DNA of 22,472 nucleotides, from assembly GCA_018378255.1 (NCBI GenBank), contig JAGZXV010000078.1, positions 1 to 22,472 on the forward strand. The letters are read 5' to 3'. Made by a program: the position numbers and the translations under genes. This stretch comes from Clostridiaceae bacterium (lineage in GTDB: Bacteria; Bacillota; Clostridia; Lachnospirales; Lachnospiraceae). This document shows, piece after piece, positions 8,188 to 14,713 of this stretch. The stretch's first letter is position 1. Each line of letters opens with the position of its first letter. The notes beneath the pieces are model-generated. The model was not told the origin of the DNA. It searched no databases and saw only the letters and a program-made list of their open reading frames with translations.

Positions 8188-8225
8188 AAATATTTCCCTC
8201 CCATTAGGCATTTCTTATAGCTACA

Positions 8226-8245
8226 ATATGGTATCGGTTCCATAT
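8226..8245. promoter_or_regulatory. ScrR operator O1, downstream of the scrA -10 box
   Basis: On the + strand ATATGGTATCGGTTCCATAT is a 20-bp CG-centred dyad with 8/10 matched half-site positions. It sits just downstream of the minus-strand -10 box of scrA, where a bound LacI-family repressor would block initiation. The GGTATCG half-site is shared with the second operator. Confidence 0.8.
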
Positions 8246-8249
8246 TTAA

Positions 8250-8278
8250 ATAATATACCATTTTACCGGTATTGTCAA
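8250..8278 (-). promoter_or_regulatory. scrAB promoter
   Basis: On the minus strand TTGACA (8278-8273), a 17-nt spacer and TATTAT (8255-8250) give a perfect -35, optimal spacing and a 5/6 -10. The two operators flank it on both sides. Confidence 0.88.
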
Positions 8279-8284
8279 TTGAAA

Positions 8285-8304
8285 ATGTGGTATCGATCCC
8301 ACAT
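8285..8304. promoter_or_regulatory. ScrR operator O2, upstream of the scrA -35 box
   Basis: ATGTGGTATCGATCCCACAT on the + strand is a 20-bp CG-centred dyad with 9/10 matched positions, 59 bp centre-to-centre from the other operator. The pairing allows cooperative or looping repression by a LacI-type tetramer or by two dimers. Confidence 0.8.
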
Positions 8305-8311
8305 AAAATTA

Positions 8312-8337
8312 CACAAATTTCATATATAGAAATTGTG
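8312..8337 (-). terminator. Weak AT-rich hairpin after scrR
   Basis: CACAAATTTC and GAAATTGTG form a stem with a one-base bulge around an ATATATA loop. Read on the minus strand it follows the scrR stop and is trailed by TAATTTTAT. It could be a weak terminator limiting read-through from scrR into scrA. Confidence 0.35.
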
Positions 8338-8351
8338 CAGGTTAAATAAAA

Positions 8352-9338
8352 CTAATGTTTTTTAACGCTCTGGCCCTCAATCAGGGTAAATCCGATGGTC
8401 TGTTTTTGTGGTACAGGCTCCCCGCGGATGATTTTTAAAAGAGTTTCTGCTCCCAGATATCCTACCGCATAGGAATCGAATCTGATTGTGGAGAGCTGGG
8501 GTTTTAATAAAGTGCTTTCGTCATAACCGCCAAATCCCATTACTGAGACATCATCAGGAATCCGGAAGCCGTTCTGTTCCAGCACCCGGTAAGCGCCGAA
8601 TGCAAGACGGTCCGTGGCGCAAATGACGGCATCGGGTTTTCCTATTTCCAGCATCTGCTGGGTGAGGGCCTGTCCGCTTTCGAAGCTGTAATCCCCGGAA
8701 AGCAGAATGGGGTCAGTGATGCCGTATTCCTTTAAGCCGTCCAGCACACCCTGCCTGCGGTTAACCCCTACGGCAGTGTCATTTTCATCCACCCCGATAT
8801 AGCCGACAACTTTGGGCTGGGTTTTTCCGATGTATTCTCCGGCGAAACGGCCGGCGCGGTAATCGTCATCCACAACGGAAATGCCGTCGTCATAATCCTG
8901 GGCCAGCACCACAACGGGGATGCTGCAGTTTTTAATCAACTGTTTATGCGCTTCTGTAATGCTGATTGCGCTGAACAGGATTCCGTCCACATTCAGACTG
9001 ATCAGACGCTTGATATTATCCAGTTCCAGATTGGCGTCATGGTCGGAATTTTTGATGAGGGTTTCATACCCCTGTTTTCGCAGATAACGGTCTATACTGG
9101 TAATGACCCGGCTGGTGATCTTGGAGTTTAAGGTTGGGACAACGACTCCGATTACATTGCTGTTTTTGGCATTTAGCCGGGCAAATGTGTTGGGTTCATA
9201 GTTCTGCGCCCGGATGACTTCCTGAATTTTCTTTTTTGTTGAATCCTTTACGTATCCACCGTTAAAATAGCGGGATACAGTGCTTTTTCCGACGCCGGAC
9301 ATCTCGGCAATATCGGCCATGGTAATTTTTTTCGACAT
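8352..9338 (-). CDS. scrR: LacI-family sucrose operon repressor
   Basis: A 328-residue regulator. Residues 5-28 are the LacI helix-turn-helix (ITMADIAEMSGVGKSTVSRYFNGG), followed by a hinge helix ending about residue 58 and a type-1 periplasmic-binding-protein sugar domain (VIGVVVPTLNSK, DGILFSAIS, VMGFGGYDES). The start MSKKITM at 9338 is preferred to an upstream ATG at 9410, because the latter has no ribosome site and adds 24 residues absent from the family, while GGAAGTGAG precedes 9338. It lies directly upstream of scrA in the same direction, and two CG-centred operators flank the scrA promoter. A -10-like TATAAT (9404-9399, minus strand) precedes it, with an imperfect dyad at 9378-9392 that might be an autoregulatory site. 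Confidence 0.88.
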   Translation of the reverse strand: MSKKITMADIAEMSGVGKSTVSRYFNGGYVKDSTKKKIQEVIRAQNYEPNTFARLNAKNSNVIGVVVPTLNSKITSRVITSIDRYLRKQGYETLIKNSDHDANLELDNIKRLISLNVDGILFSAISITEAHKQLIKNCSIPVVVLAQDYDDGISVVDDDYRAGRFAGEYIGKTQPKVVGYIGVDENDTAVGVNRRQGVLDGLKEYGITDPILLSGDYSFESGQALTQQMLEIGKPDAVICATDRLAFGAYRVLEQNGFRIPDDVSVMGFGGYDESTLLKPQLSTIRFDSYAVGYLGAETLLKIIRGEPVPQKQTIGFTLIEGQSVKKH

Positions 9339-9398
9339 ATTTCTCACTTCCGGTAAATGTTTTAAAAGGCGGTTCCTATCATTTTCAATGGTATGTTT

Positions 9399-9404
9399 AT
9401 TATA
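9399..9404 (-). promoter_or_regulatory. Candidate -10 box of scrR
   Basis: TATAAT on the minus strand, 61 nt upstream of the chosen scrR start. No convincing -35 hexamer lies 16-18 nt further upstream, so the promoter is weak or dependent on other factors. Confidence 0.35.
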
Positions 9405-9589
9405 CGTCATAAAATTCTTTATGGGTAGACGAAAAATACAGAAATGGCGGAGGGTTTTCAGCTCATGTTCCTCTTTCCCTGAGAATGATGTGTATTTTAA
9501 GATGACTTTTAAATCGAGTGATGATAGAATTTATGAGGGGGGCAGAAATAGATCTGCCAGGAAGAAGAGACAGGGGGTTAGGAAAAAAC

Positions 9590-10606
9590 ATGACATCCAG
9601 AGATTTTGCCAAGTTGATCGGAGTTTCCCAGTCAACGGTATCAAGGGCAATGAACAACAGCAGTTTGGTTCCCAAAGAAAAACGGGATTATATTCACAAG
9701 AAAGCCGAAGAATACGGATTTGTATTAAACAGCCAGGCAAAAAGCCTGAGGACGAATAAGACGGATACAATAGGGATTTTGTTCCCAAAACATTTTATCA
9801 GCATGAATTCAAACCTCATGCTGGCTCATCTCTATGATTTCATCCAGAAAGAGATGAACCAGTATGATTACGATATTATGGTAATTTATTATGACCATGA
9901 AGCTGATGATTTTTCCAGCTTTGAGCGGATTATTAAAAAACGGAAGGTGGATGGTTTCATCGTCCTGAGAATGGAGCTTTCCGATTCGGAAATGAAGCTG
10001 ATCGAGGAATATCAGGTGCCCTGCGTATTCATGATGAACGCAGGCATGAATATCCGGGAGAACTTAAACTACCTGTTTTCCGACAGTTATTACGGAGGTT
10101 ATCTGGCAGGAAAATATCTGGGGAGATTTTCGGAGTATCATAAGATGTTTATTACTGTCAGGGAAGAAACCGAGGATGCGGACCGGCGTTTTAACGGCTA
10201 TTATGACGGGCTGAAAGAATATGGCTGCGAAATGAAACAGGAAGATATCATTTACTGCAACCTGAGCATGCAGTCAGCTTATGAATGCGTAGGAGAAAAT
10301 ATTGAAAAATTCAGAGACCGGAAAGTTGCTGTTTTTACATACAGCGACATCTTGGGAATTGGGGTTTTAAATGCGCTGAAGGATTTACACATAAATGTGC
10401 CGGAAGAGACACAGATTATAGGAATGGATGATATTCCGCTGGCATCCTGGACTACTCCGACGCTGAGCACAATTCATGTGCCGGTGGAAGAGATGGTGTC
10501 CCGGGGGTGCAGGCTGCTGATGGATTTAATTGAAAAAAAGGATATTTTTATCCAGGAGTGGGTGAAACCTCATCTGGTGATAAGAGGAACTACGGTTAAT
10601 GATTGA
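9590..10606 (+). CDS. LacI-family transcriptional regulator, probable controller of the ABC/sulfatase operon
   Basis: A 338-residue regulator. The HTH is at residues 1-24 (MTSRDFAKLIGVSQSTVSRAMNNSS), followed by LNSQAKSLRTNKT and a type-1 periplasmic-binding-protein effector domain (TIGILFP through IIGMDDIPLASWTTPTLSTI). ATG 9590 is favoured because LacI proteins begin a few residues before the HTH and AGGGGGTTAGGA precedes it; upstream GTG/ATG codons at 9518, 9521 and 9533 would add an unrelated tail. It is divergent from scrR and immediately upstream of the ABC transporter/sulfatase operon, whose promoter carries a perfect CG-centred palindrome. That makes this protein its likely repressor, with a sugar or sulfated sugar as possible inducer (inference). 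Confidence 0.88.
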   Translation: MTSRDFAKLIGVSQSTVSRAMNNSSLVPKEKRDYIHKKAEEYGFVLNSQAKSLRTNKTDTIGILFPKHFISMNSNLMLAHLYDFIQKEMNQYDYDIMVIYYDHEADDFSSFERIIKKRKVDGFIVLRMELSDSEMKLIEEYQVPCVFMMNAGMNIRENLNYLFSDSYYGGYLAGKYLGRFSEYHKMFITVREETEDADRRFNGYYDGLKEYGCEMKQEDIIYCNLSMQSAYECVGENIEKFRDRKVAVFTYSDILGIGVLNALKDLHINVPEETQIIGMDDIPLASWTTPTLSTIHVPVEEMVSRGCRLLMDLIEKKDIFIQEWVKPHLVIRGTTVND

Positions 10607-10647
10607 AATCAAACAGGTTGCCATAAACGATGGCAACCTGTTTGATT
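10607..10647 (+). terminator. Long hairpin after the LacI gene
   Basis: It begins right after the stop codon: two perfect 18-nt arms (10607-10624 and 10630-10647; AATCAAACAGGTTGCCAT pairing with ATGGCAACCTGTTTGATT) around a 5-nt AAACG loop. The 3' side ends in TTTGATTATT rather than a clean T-run, but stem strength and position make it the likely terminator of the regulator gene. Confidence 0.7.
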
Positions 10648-10854
10648 ATTCAGAAGTGTCTCCAGCGTCCATTATTTATGATCCACCATCCGCTCTTCTT
10701 TGATTTCTTCATTCTTTTATTCAATGAATTGTGCAATAAAACTAAAATAAAGCAAAAATAACTCGAAAAATCACACATAATAACAAATAAAATCCCATAC
10801 ACCGTTAAAAAATATACAAACAGCACAGGAAATGAAGAAAATTTTTAAAAATTA
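10648..10854. other. AT-rich gene-free stretch upstream of the ABC operon
   Basis: About 200 bp with no plausible coding frame. The composition is strongly A/T-rich, and the last 25 bp before the -35 box (GAAAATTTTTAAAAATTA) are A/T tracts that could act as an UP element. Otherwise I see nothing in it. Confidence 0.5.
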
Positions 10855-10883
10855 TTGACAAACAATATCGGGGGTGTTATAAA
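10855..10883 (+). promoter_or_regulatory. Promoter of the ABC transporter/sulfatase operon
   Basis: TTGACA (10855-10860), a 17-nt spacer and TATAAA (10878-10883): perfect -35, optimal spacing and a 5/6 -10. It lies 62 nt upstream of the substrate-binding-protein ATG. Confidence 0.88.
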
Positions 10884-10895
10884 AGAATTATGTAA

Positions 10896-10909
10896 TGAAT
10901 ACGTATTCA
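10896..10909. promoter_or_regulatory. Perfect CG-centred palindromic operator at the ABC operon promoter
   Basis: TGAATACGTATTCA is a perfect 14-bp dyad starting 12 nt after the -10 box, over or just past the start site. It has the central CpG of LacI-family operators, so the adjacent LacI regulator is the first candidate. It also matches the CcpA cre pattern TGWAANCGNTNWCA at 12 of 14 positions, so catabolite repression is an alternative or additional input. Confidence 0.7.
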
Positions 10910-10944
10910 AAGTTTTAAAAGCACATTAAATCAAGGAGGAGAAC

Positions 10945-12108
10945 ATGAAAAAGAAAATTTTAGCTTTGACATTAGCAGTTAGTATGGCGGCCGCAGGCGT
11001 GGGGTGCGGCGGAACAAAACAGGCGGCAAATGACAGTACCACAGCAAAAGCGGCAGAGACAACCGCGGCAGCGGCAAAAGAATCCAAGGCAGAAACAAAA
11101 GCTGAGGGCGGAGCGGAATCAAAAGCGGAAGAGAATGCGGGCGCGCCTGTGGCTTCAGGAAAAACACTGATTGTGGGAACCATGGCTAATTCACTGGGAC
11201 TTCCGGTTCATCAGGCAGATATCGCAGGATATTTTAAAGATGCAGGTTTGGACGTGAAGATTGAGATATTTGCAACCGGCGCACCGATTAATGAAGCGAT
11301 GGCGGCAGGAAACCTGGATGTAGCGGTCAGCGGTATGGCTTCCGTTTATGCCCTTGCAACAGGCATGTATACATATATCGGCGATGGCGTTATCACCACC
11401 GGCGGAGAATCCATTTATGCGAGAGCGGACAGCGAATTTGCAAAAGCGGCTCCCAATGAGAGAGGGGTTATCGGAGATCCGGCAGTGTTAAAAGGCGCAT
11501 CCATTTTAGGGCCTCTGGCTACAACGGCGCATTATCAGGCGATTAAGTATATGGAGACATTTGGTCTGACAACCGACGATTTCAGCATGGTTTCCATGGA
11601 TTACCCTCAGGCATATCAGGCATTTGTTACCGGTGAAGGCGATCTGGTTGCCAATAAGATGCCATATACCAACCAGCTTGAAGAAGCGGGATATGTGAAG
11701 GTATGTGATATGAATATGGTTTCCGACAGCCCGATTATCGATACCATTTTCACCCAGAATAAGGTTATGGAAGAGAGAAGCGGCGATCTGGAATTATTCC
11801 TCGACTGCTATTACAGAGCTTGTGAAGACCTTATGAAGGACGAAGCCAACAGAAGAAAAGTGGCTATGGAATGGTATGCGGAGGAAGGCATCAACTACAG
11901 CGAATCCGATATGGATACAGAGATTTCCGTAAAAGATTATTATACACGGGAAACAGTTGCGTCAGAGAACAAACTGGGACAGTTTATGATGGATATCGGA
12001 AGCTTTTATGTGGATCAGGATGTTATATCAAAAGATGATTTCCCGAAGGTAGAAGCCAGCATCAACTCAACGCTGATTGAGAATGTAAAGGCCCGCGCAG
12101 CAAAATAA
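10945..12108 (+). CDS. ABC transporter substrate-binding lipoprotein (NMT1/SsuA/TauA-like)
   Basis: A 387-residue extracytoplasmic solute-binding protein. Residues 1-20 are a basic-hydrophobic signal peptide (MKKKILALTLAVSMAAAGVG) ending at lipobox cysteine C21. An Ala/Lys/Glu-rich low-complexity tether spans about 24-53. The binding domain starts at KTLIVGTMANSLG and has the family's alternating pattern (IEIFATGAPINEAMAAGNLDVAV, GASILGPLATTAHYQAIKYM). NMT1/THI5-like proteins bind sulfonates, taurine, pyrimidine precursors or other small anions. AAGGAGGAG precedes ATG 10945 behind a near-consensus promoter. It is the first gene of an operon with two permeases, two ATPases and two sulfatases, so a sulfonate or sulfate ester is a reasonable ligand (inference). 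Confidence 0.87.
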   Translation: MKKKILALTLAVSMAAAGVGCGGTKQAANDSTTAKAAETTAAAAKESKAETKAEGGAESKAEENAGAPVASGKTLIVGTMANSLGLPVHQADIAGYFKDAGLDVKIEIFATGAPINEAMAAGNLDVAVSGMASVYALATGMYTYIGDGVITTGGESIYARADSEFAKAAPNERGVIGDPAVLKGASILGPLATTAHYQAIKYMETFGLTTDDFSMVSMDYPQAYQAFVTGEGDLVANKMPYTNQLEEAGYVKVCDMNMVSDSPIIDTIFTQNKVMEERSGDLELFLDCYYRACEDLMKDEANRRKVAMEWYAEEGINYSESDMDTEISVKDYYTRETVASENKLGQFMMDIGSFYVDQDVISKDDFPKVEASINSTLIENVKARAAK

Positions 12109-12269
12109 ACGTAACAGTTCAGACGGCGGGAAAAGTGATAAAGAAAGCAGCGTCAAGCTCGCTTGTAAGCAGCTTTCTTTATCAATTTTCACATCGGATG
12201 GACATCCGATGCTTCTTGACCGGCTTTTTCGGTCAGGAAGATAAGCCGTCTGAACTGTTACAAATAAAC
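12103..12269. repeat. Cloverleaf inverted-repeat element, MITE-like, with 8-bp flanking direct repeats
   Basis: A 151-bp unit (12111-12261) has perfect 17-bp terminal inverted repeats, GTAACAGTTCAGACGGC at 12111-12127 and GCCGTCTGAACTGTTAC at 12245-12261. Inside are three more hairpins, nearly without spacing: 12130-12190 (19-bp stem, one mismatch), 12192-12211 (CATCGGATG/CATCCGATG) and 12212-12240 (11 bp with one G-U, GCTTTTT loop). The fold is a four-way junction. The sequence AAATAAAC directly abuts both ends (12103-12110, 12262-12269) like a target-site duplication, and the left copy includes the stop codon of the binding-protein gene. It may be a miniature transposable element, and as RNA it may be a 3' stabiliser or attenuator. 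No protein is encoded. Confidence 0.75.
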
Positions 12270-12271
12270 AA

Positions 12272-12299
12272 CCCGGGGAATGAAGTAAATGTACCCGGG
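12272..12299 (+). repeat. CCCGGG hairpin downstream of the cloverleaf element
   Basis: CCCGGG at 12272-12277 and CCCGGG at 12294-12299 can pair across a 16-nt loop. It lies between the MITE-like element and the permease gene, with no T-run. Possible additional mRNA structure. Confidence 0.35.
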
Positions 12300-12308
12300 A
12301 TAGAAAGA

Positions 12309-12341
12309 AAACGGGATTTGGCAGTCAGCTGAATCCCGTTT
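12309..12341 (+). promoter_or_regulatory. Terminator-like hairpin just before the first permease gene
   Basis: AAACGGGATT (12309-12318) pairs perfectly with AATCCCGTTT (12332-12341) around a 13-nt loop, 23 nt before the permease ribosome site GAGGAG (12365-12370). No uninterrupted T-run follows (GCGGCAAAGCGGCTGTTTT), so it is more likely an attenuating or mRNA-processing hairpin than a full terminator. Confidence 0.4.
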
Positions 12342-12375
12342 GCGGCAAAGCGGCTGTTTTGTATGAGGAGAACAT

Positions 12376-13164
12376 ATGAAAGAAAATGGAAAAAAGTTTA
12401 AGTACCTGGCGGTTTCCTGTGCATCCATTTGCGTAGTTATTTTTATCTGGTATCTGTGCATTAATGTGCTGCATATGAAATCTGAAACAGTATTTCCCGG
12501 ACCTATGAAGGTATTCCGGACATTTGTACAAAAGTTTTATACAAAAGCTCCTGACGGGGCAACATTAACCCAGCACCTGTGGGCCAGCATTAAGGTGGCT
12601 TTGTTCGGATATATGCTGGGAGCTGTTGTAGGGGTCCCGCTGGGAATCGCTATGGCATGGAATAAATGGGTGGACCGTTTTGTAAGGCCTTTATTCGATT
12701 TAATCAGGCCCATCCCCGGACTGGCCTGGATTCCTATGTTTATCCTTTTATTCGGAATCGGAATTACTTCCAAAGCATTGGTTATCTTTCTGGGCGCGCT
12801 GATCGCCTGTGTTGTCAACAGCTACACGGGAATCCGGCAGACAAAAGAGCTCCATCTCTGGGTTGGTGATGTGTTTGGGGCCTCCGACCACCAGAAATTG
12901 TTCAAGATTGCGATACCAACCGCCCTTCCTATGATATTCACCGGGCTGAGGGTTGCCCTGGGCACATCCTGGACCGCATTGGTTGCGGCAGAGCTTCTGG
13001 CCTCCACTAAGGGGCTGGGTTATATGATCCAGCAGGCCAGAGCCATTTCCAGACCGGACATCATCATTGTCGGAATGCTGGCAATCGGAGCGGTGGGCGC
13101 TGCATTTGACGCGCTGCTGCATGTTGTAGAGGTTAAAGTTGCGAAAGGAATGAATGTAAAATGA
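12376..13164 (+). CDS. ABC transporter permease 1 (SsuC/TauC-like)
   Basis: A 262-residue BPD-type inner-membrane permease with about 6 membrane segments. It has the SsuC/TauC fingerprints FPGPMKVF (40-47), LFDLIRPIPGLAWIPMF (106-122) and an EAA-type cytoplasmic coupling loop at about 163-182 (VGDVFGASDHQKLFKIAIP), where the first EAA residues are diverged. GAGGAG lies 5 nt before ATG 12376. It follows a 267-nt structured gap after the binding-protein gene and overlaps permease 2 by 4 nt (ATGA), implying translational coupling. With permease 2 it probably forms a heterodimeric channel for the ligand of the upstream lipoprotein. Confidence 0.88.
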   Translation: MKENGKKFKYLAVSCASICVVIFIWYLCINVLHMKSETVFPGPMKVFRTFVQKFYTKAPDGATLTQHLWASIKVALFGYMLGAVVGVPLGIAMAWNKWVDRFVRPLFDLIRPIPGLAWIPMFILLFGIGITSKALVIFLGALIACVVNSYTGIRQTKELHLWVGDVFGASDHQKLFKIAIPTALPMIFTGLRVALGTSWTALVAAELLASTKGLGYMIQQARAISRPDIIIVGMLAIGAVGAAFDALLHVVEVKVAKGMNVK

Positions 13165-13952
13165 GCAAAAAAACGATGAGTTCAGATAAAGCCATATCCA
13201 TGGCGGCAGCTTGTATTTCCATCGGGTTATTCCTCGCGCTTTGGCTGTGGGGAACGAAGGCGACCACGTTAGGACTTTTGATTCCGGGACCGGTGGAAGT
13301 TCTGAAGGCAGTTGGCGCAGGGATTGTGGGAAAGGTTGGAAAACACGGCATTATGGTCCATGTAGGATACAGCCTGATGCGTGTTATGATCGGTTTTACT
13401 ATCGGTTCCATTGTGGGCGTGGCATTAGGTCTTTTGATGGGATGGTATCCTATGGCCGATGCTGTCTTTAATCCGCTGTTCCGGATTATCCGGCCGATTC
13501 CGCCGATTGCATGGATCCCGATTTCCATTATCTGGTTTGGGCTGGGGGAGAATGCCAAGATTTTTCTGATCTTTCTGGCGTCATTTTCCAATACCACGCT
13601 GAATTCCCTGGCAGGCGCCAAGAGCATTGACCCGGAGGTGGTTAATGCGGCCAGGATGCTGGGAGCCAAGGAGAGCCAGATCTTTATGACAATTGTACTG
13701 CCTGCATCGGTTCCTGCCATATTCGCAGGTCTTCAGGTAGCCATATCCAGCAGCTGGGCAACCGTTCTGGCGGCTGAGATGGTGCGTTCCTCAGAAGGCC
13801 TTGGCTGGATGATCGTAGCAGGAATGAATAATAATGATATGATTCAGATTTTGTCGGGTATTGTGATGATTGGCGTAGTCGGCTACATCCTGGCAATTAT
13901 TATGAGGAAAGCGGAGGAGATCTTATGCCGGTGGAACAAGAGCGGACAGTAA
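13161..13952 (+). CDS. ABC transporter permease 2 (SsuC/TauC-like)
   Basis: A 263-residue BPD-type permease, a diverged paralogue of permease 1: IPGPVEVLKA (41-50), LFRIIRPIPPIAWIPISI (106-123) and a clearer EAA loop NAARMLGAKESQIFMTIVLP (162-181). Six membrane segments are expected. It starts inside the stop of permease 1 (ATGA) and ends 28 nt inside the next ATPase gene, a tight coupling that points to fixed stoichiometry. Two distinct permeases with two distinct ATPases suggest a fully heteromeric importer, rather than the homodimeric SsuBC arrangement. Confidence 0.88.
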   Translation: MSKKTMSSDKAISMAAACISIGLFLALWLWGTKATTLGLLIPGPVEVLKAVGAGIVGKVGKHGIMVHVGYSLMRVMIGFTIGSIVGVALGLLMGWYPMADAVFNPLFRIIRPIPPIAWIPISIIWFGLGENAKIFLIFLASFSNTTLNSLAGAKSIDPEVVNAARMLGAKESQIFMTIVLPASVPAIFAGLQVAISSSWATVLAAEMVRSSEGLGWMIVAGMNNNDMIQILSGIVMIGVVGYILAIIMRKAEEILCRWNKSGQ

Positions 13953-14701
13953 ATGCAGTAATTGAGTGTGTTGACGTATGTAAATCATTTCCTACGCCAA
14001 ATGGTGAATACGAGGTAGTTAAGAATTTTAATGTAAAAGCAAAAGAAAATGAATTTTTAGTCCTGTTCGGACCGGGGCAGTGCGGAAAAACCACGATCAT
14101 CAACCTGATTGCCGGATTTGAAAAGGTCAGTTCCGGAAAGATCAGGATGAGGGATAAAGCCGTGGAAAAACCTGATCCCAGCAGAGGCGTTGTGTTCCAG
14201 TCAACCGCCCTGTTCCCCTGGATGACCACCATGGGAAATGTGGAATACGGCCTGAAGGTGGCCGGAATGGGCAAAGAGGAACGGCAGAAAAAAGCCCAGA
14301 AATACATCGATCTGGTAGGTCTTCAGGGATTTGAAAAGTCATTTCCCGTACAGCTTTCCGGAGGTATGAAGCAGAGGGTGGGAATTGCAAGGGCCTACTG
14401 CAATGAACCGGAAGTCATGCTGATGGACGAACCTTTCGGCGCTCTGGACGCCCAGACCCGTTACCTGATGCAGGAAGAGCTGCAGAGAATCTGGGAAGCG
14501 GAGAAGAGAACCGTAATATTTGTTACCAATAATATAGAAGAAGCCCTCTATCTGGCCGACCGGATACTGGTGCTCACAAACTGTCCGGCAACGGTTAAGA
14601 AGGAATATATCATAGACCTGCCGAGACCCAGGAACCTGGTAGCGCCGGAATTTTTGGAATTGAGAAAGACAATTACCGGCATCATGGACAGCACATTATA
14701 G
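13925..14701 (+). CDS. ABC transporter ATPase 1 (SsuB/TauB-like, switch His replaced by Asn)
   Basis: A 258-residue nucleotide-binding subunit. Walker A is G49-P-G-Q-C-G-K55-T-T, the Q-loop is Q92, the signature LSGGM is at 144-148, and Walker B is VMLMDEP with D168 and catalytic E169. The H-loop, normally VTHD, reads V-T-N202-N203, so the switch histidine is missing. The third and fourth Walker A positions (GQ rather than the usual SG) are also atypical. GCGGAGGAG precedes ATG 13925, which lies inside the end of permease 2. With the other ATPase, which lacks a normal signature, it probably forms an asymmetric dimer in which its own Walker A site is the degenerate one. Confidence 0.9.
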   Translation: MPVEQERTVNAVIECVDVCKSFPTPNGEYEVVKNFNVKAKENEFLVLFGPGQCGKTTIINLIAGFEKVSSGKIRMRDKAVEKPDPSRGVVFQSTALFPWMTTMGNVEYGLKVAGMGKEERQKKAQKYIDLVGLQGFEKSFPVQLSGGMKQRVGIARAYCNEPEVMLMDEPFGALDAQTRYLMQEELQRIWEAEKRTVIFVTNNIEEALYLADRILVLTNCPATVKKEYIIDLPRPRNLVAPEFLELRKTITGIMDSTL

Positions 14702-14713
14702 GAGAGGTGGACA

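Noticed and set aside
8188..8211. Longer N-terminus for the sucrose PTS protein starting at 8211
   Set aside because: The strong GGGAGGG ribosome site lies inside this extension, 8 nt before the ATG at 8187, so the extension is probably untranslated leader.
8256..8272. Third LacI operator inside the scrA promoter spacer (ATACC...GGTAT)
   Set aside because: The half-sites face the opposite way to the two flanking CG-centred operators and lack the central CG, so it is probably chance in an AT-rich spacer.
9339..9410. 24-residue N-terminal extension of ScrR
   Set aside because: No ribosome site precedes ATG 9410, the extension covers the candidate -10 box, and LacI proteins normally begin just before the helix-turn-helix.
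9518..9589. N-terminal extension of the second LacI regulator
   Set aside because: It adds 24 residues absent from LacI proteins, while AGGGGGTTAGGA supports ATG 9590.
12135..12332. 65-codon open frame across the cloverleaf element
   Set aside because: It lies inside inverted-repeat sequence, has no ribosome binding site, and its translation just reflects the hairpins; the structural reading explains the region better.
13133..13720. 195-codon minus-strand frame opposite permease 2
   Set aside because: It is a shadow of a strongly supported membrane-protein gene, with no ribosome site or recognisable domain.
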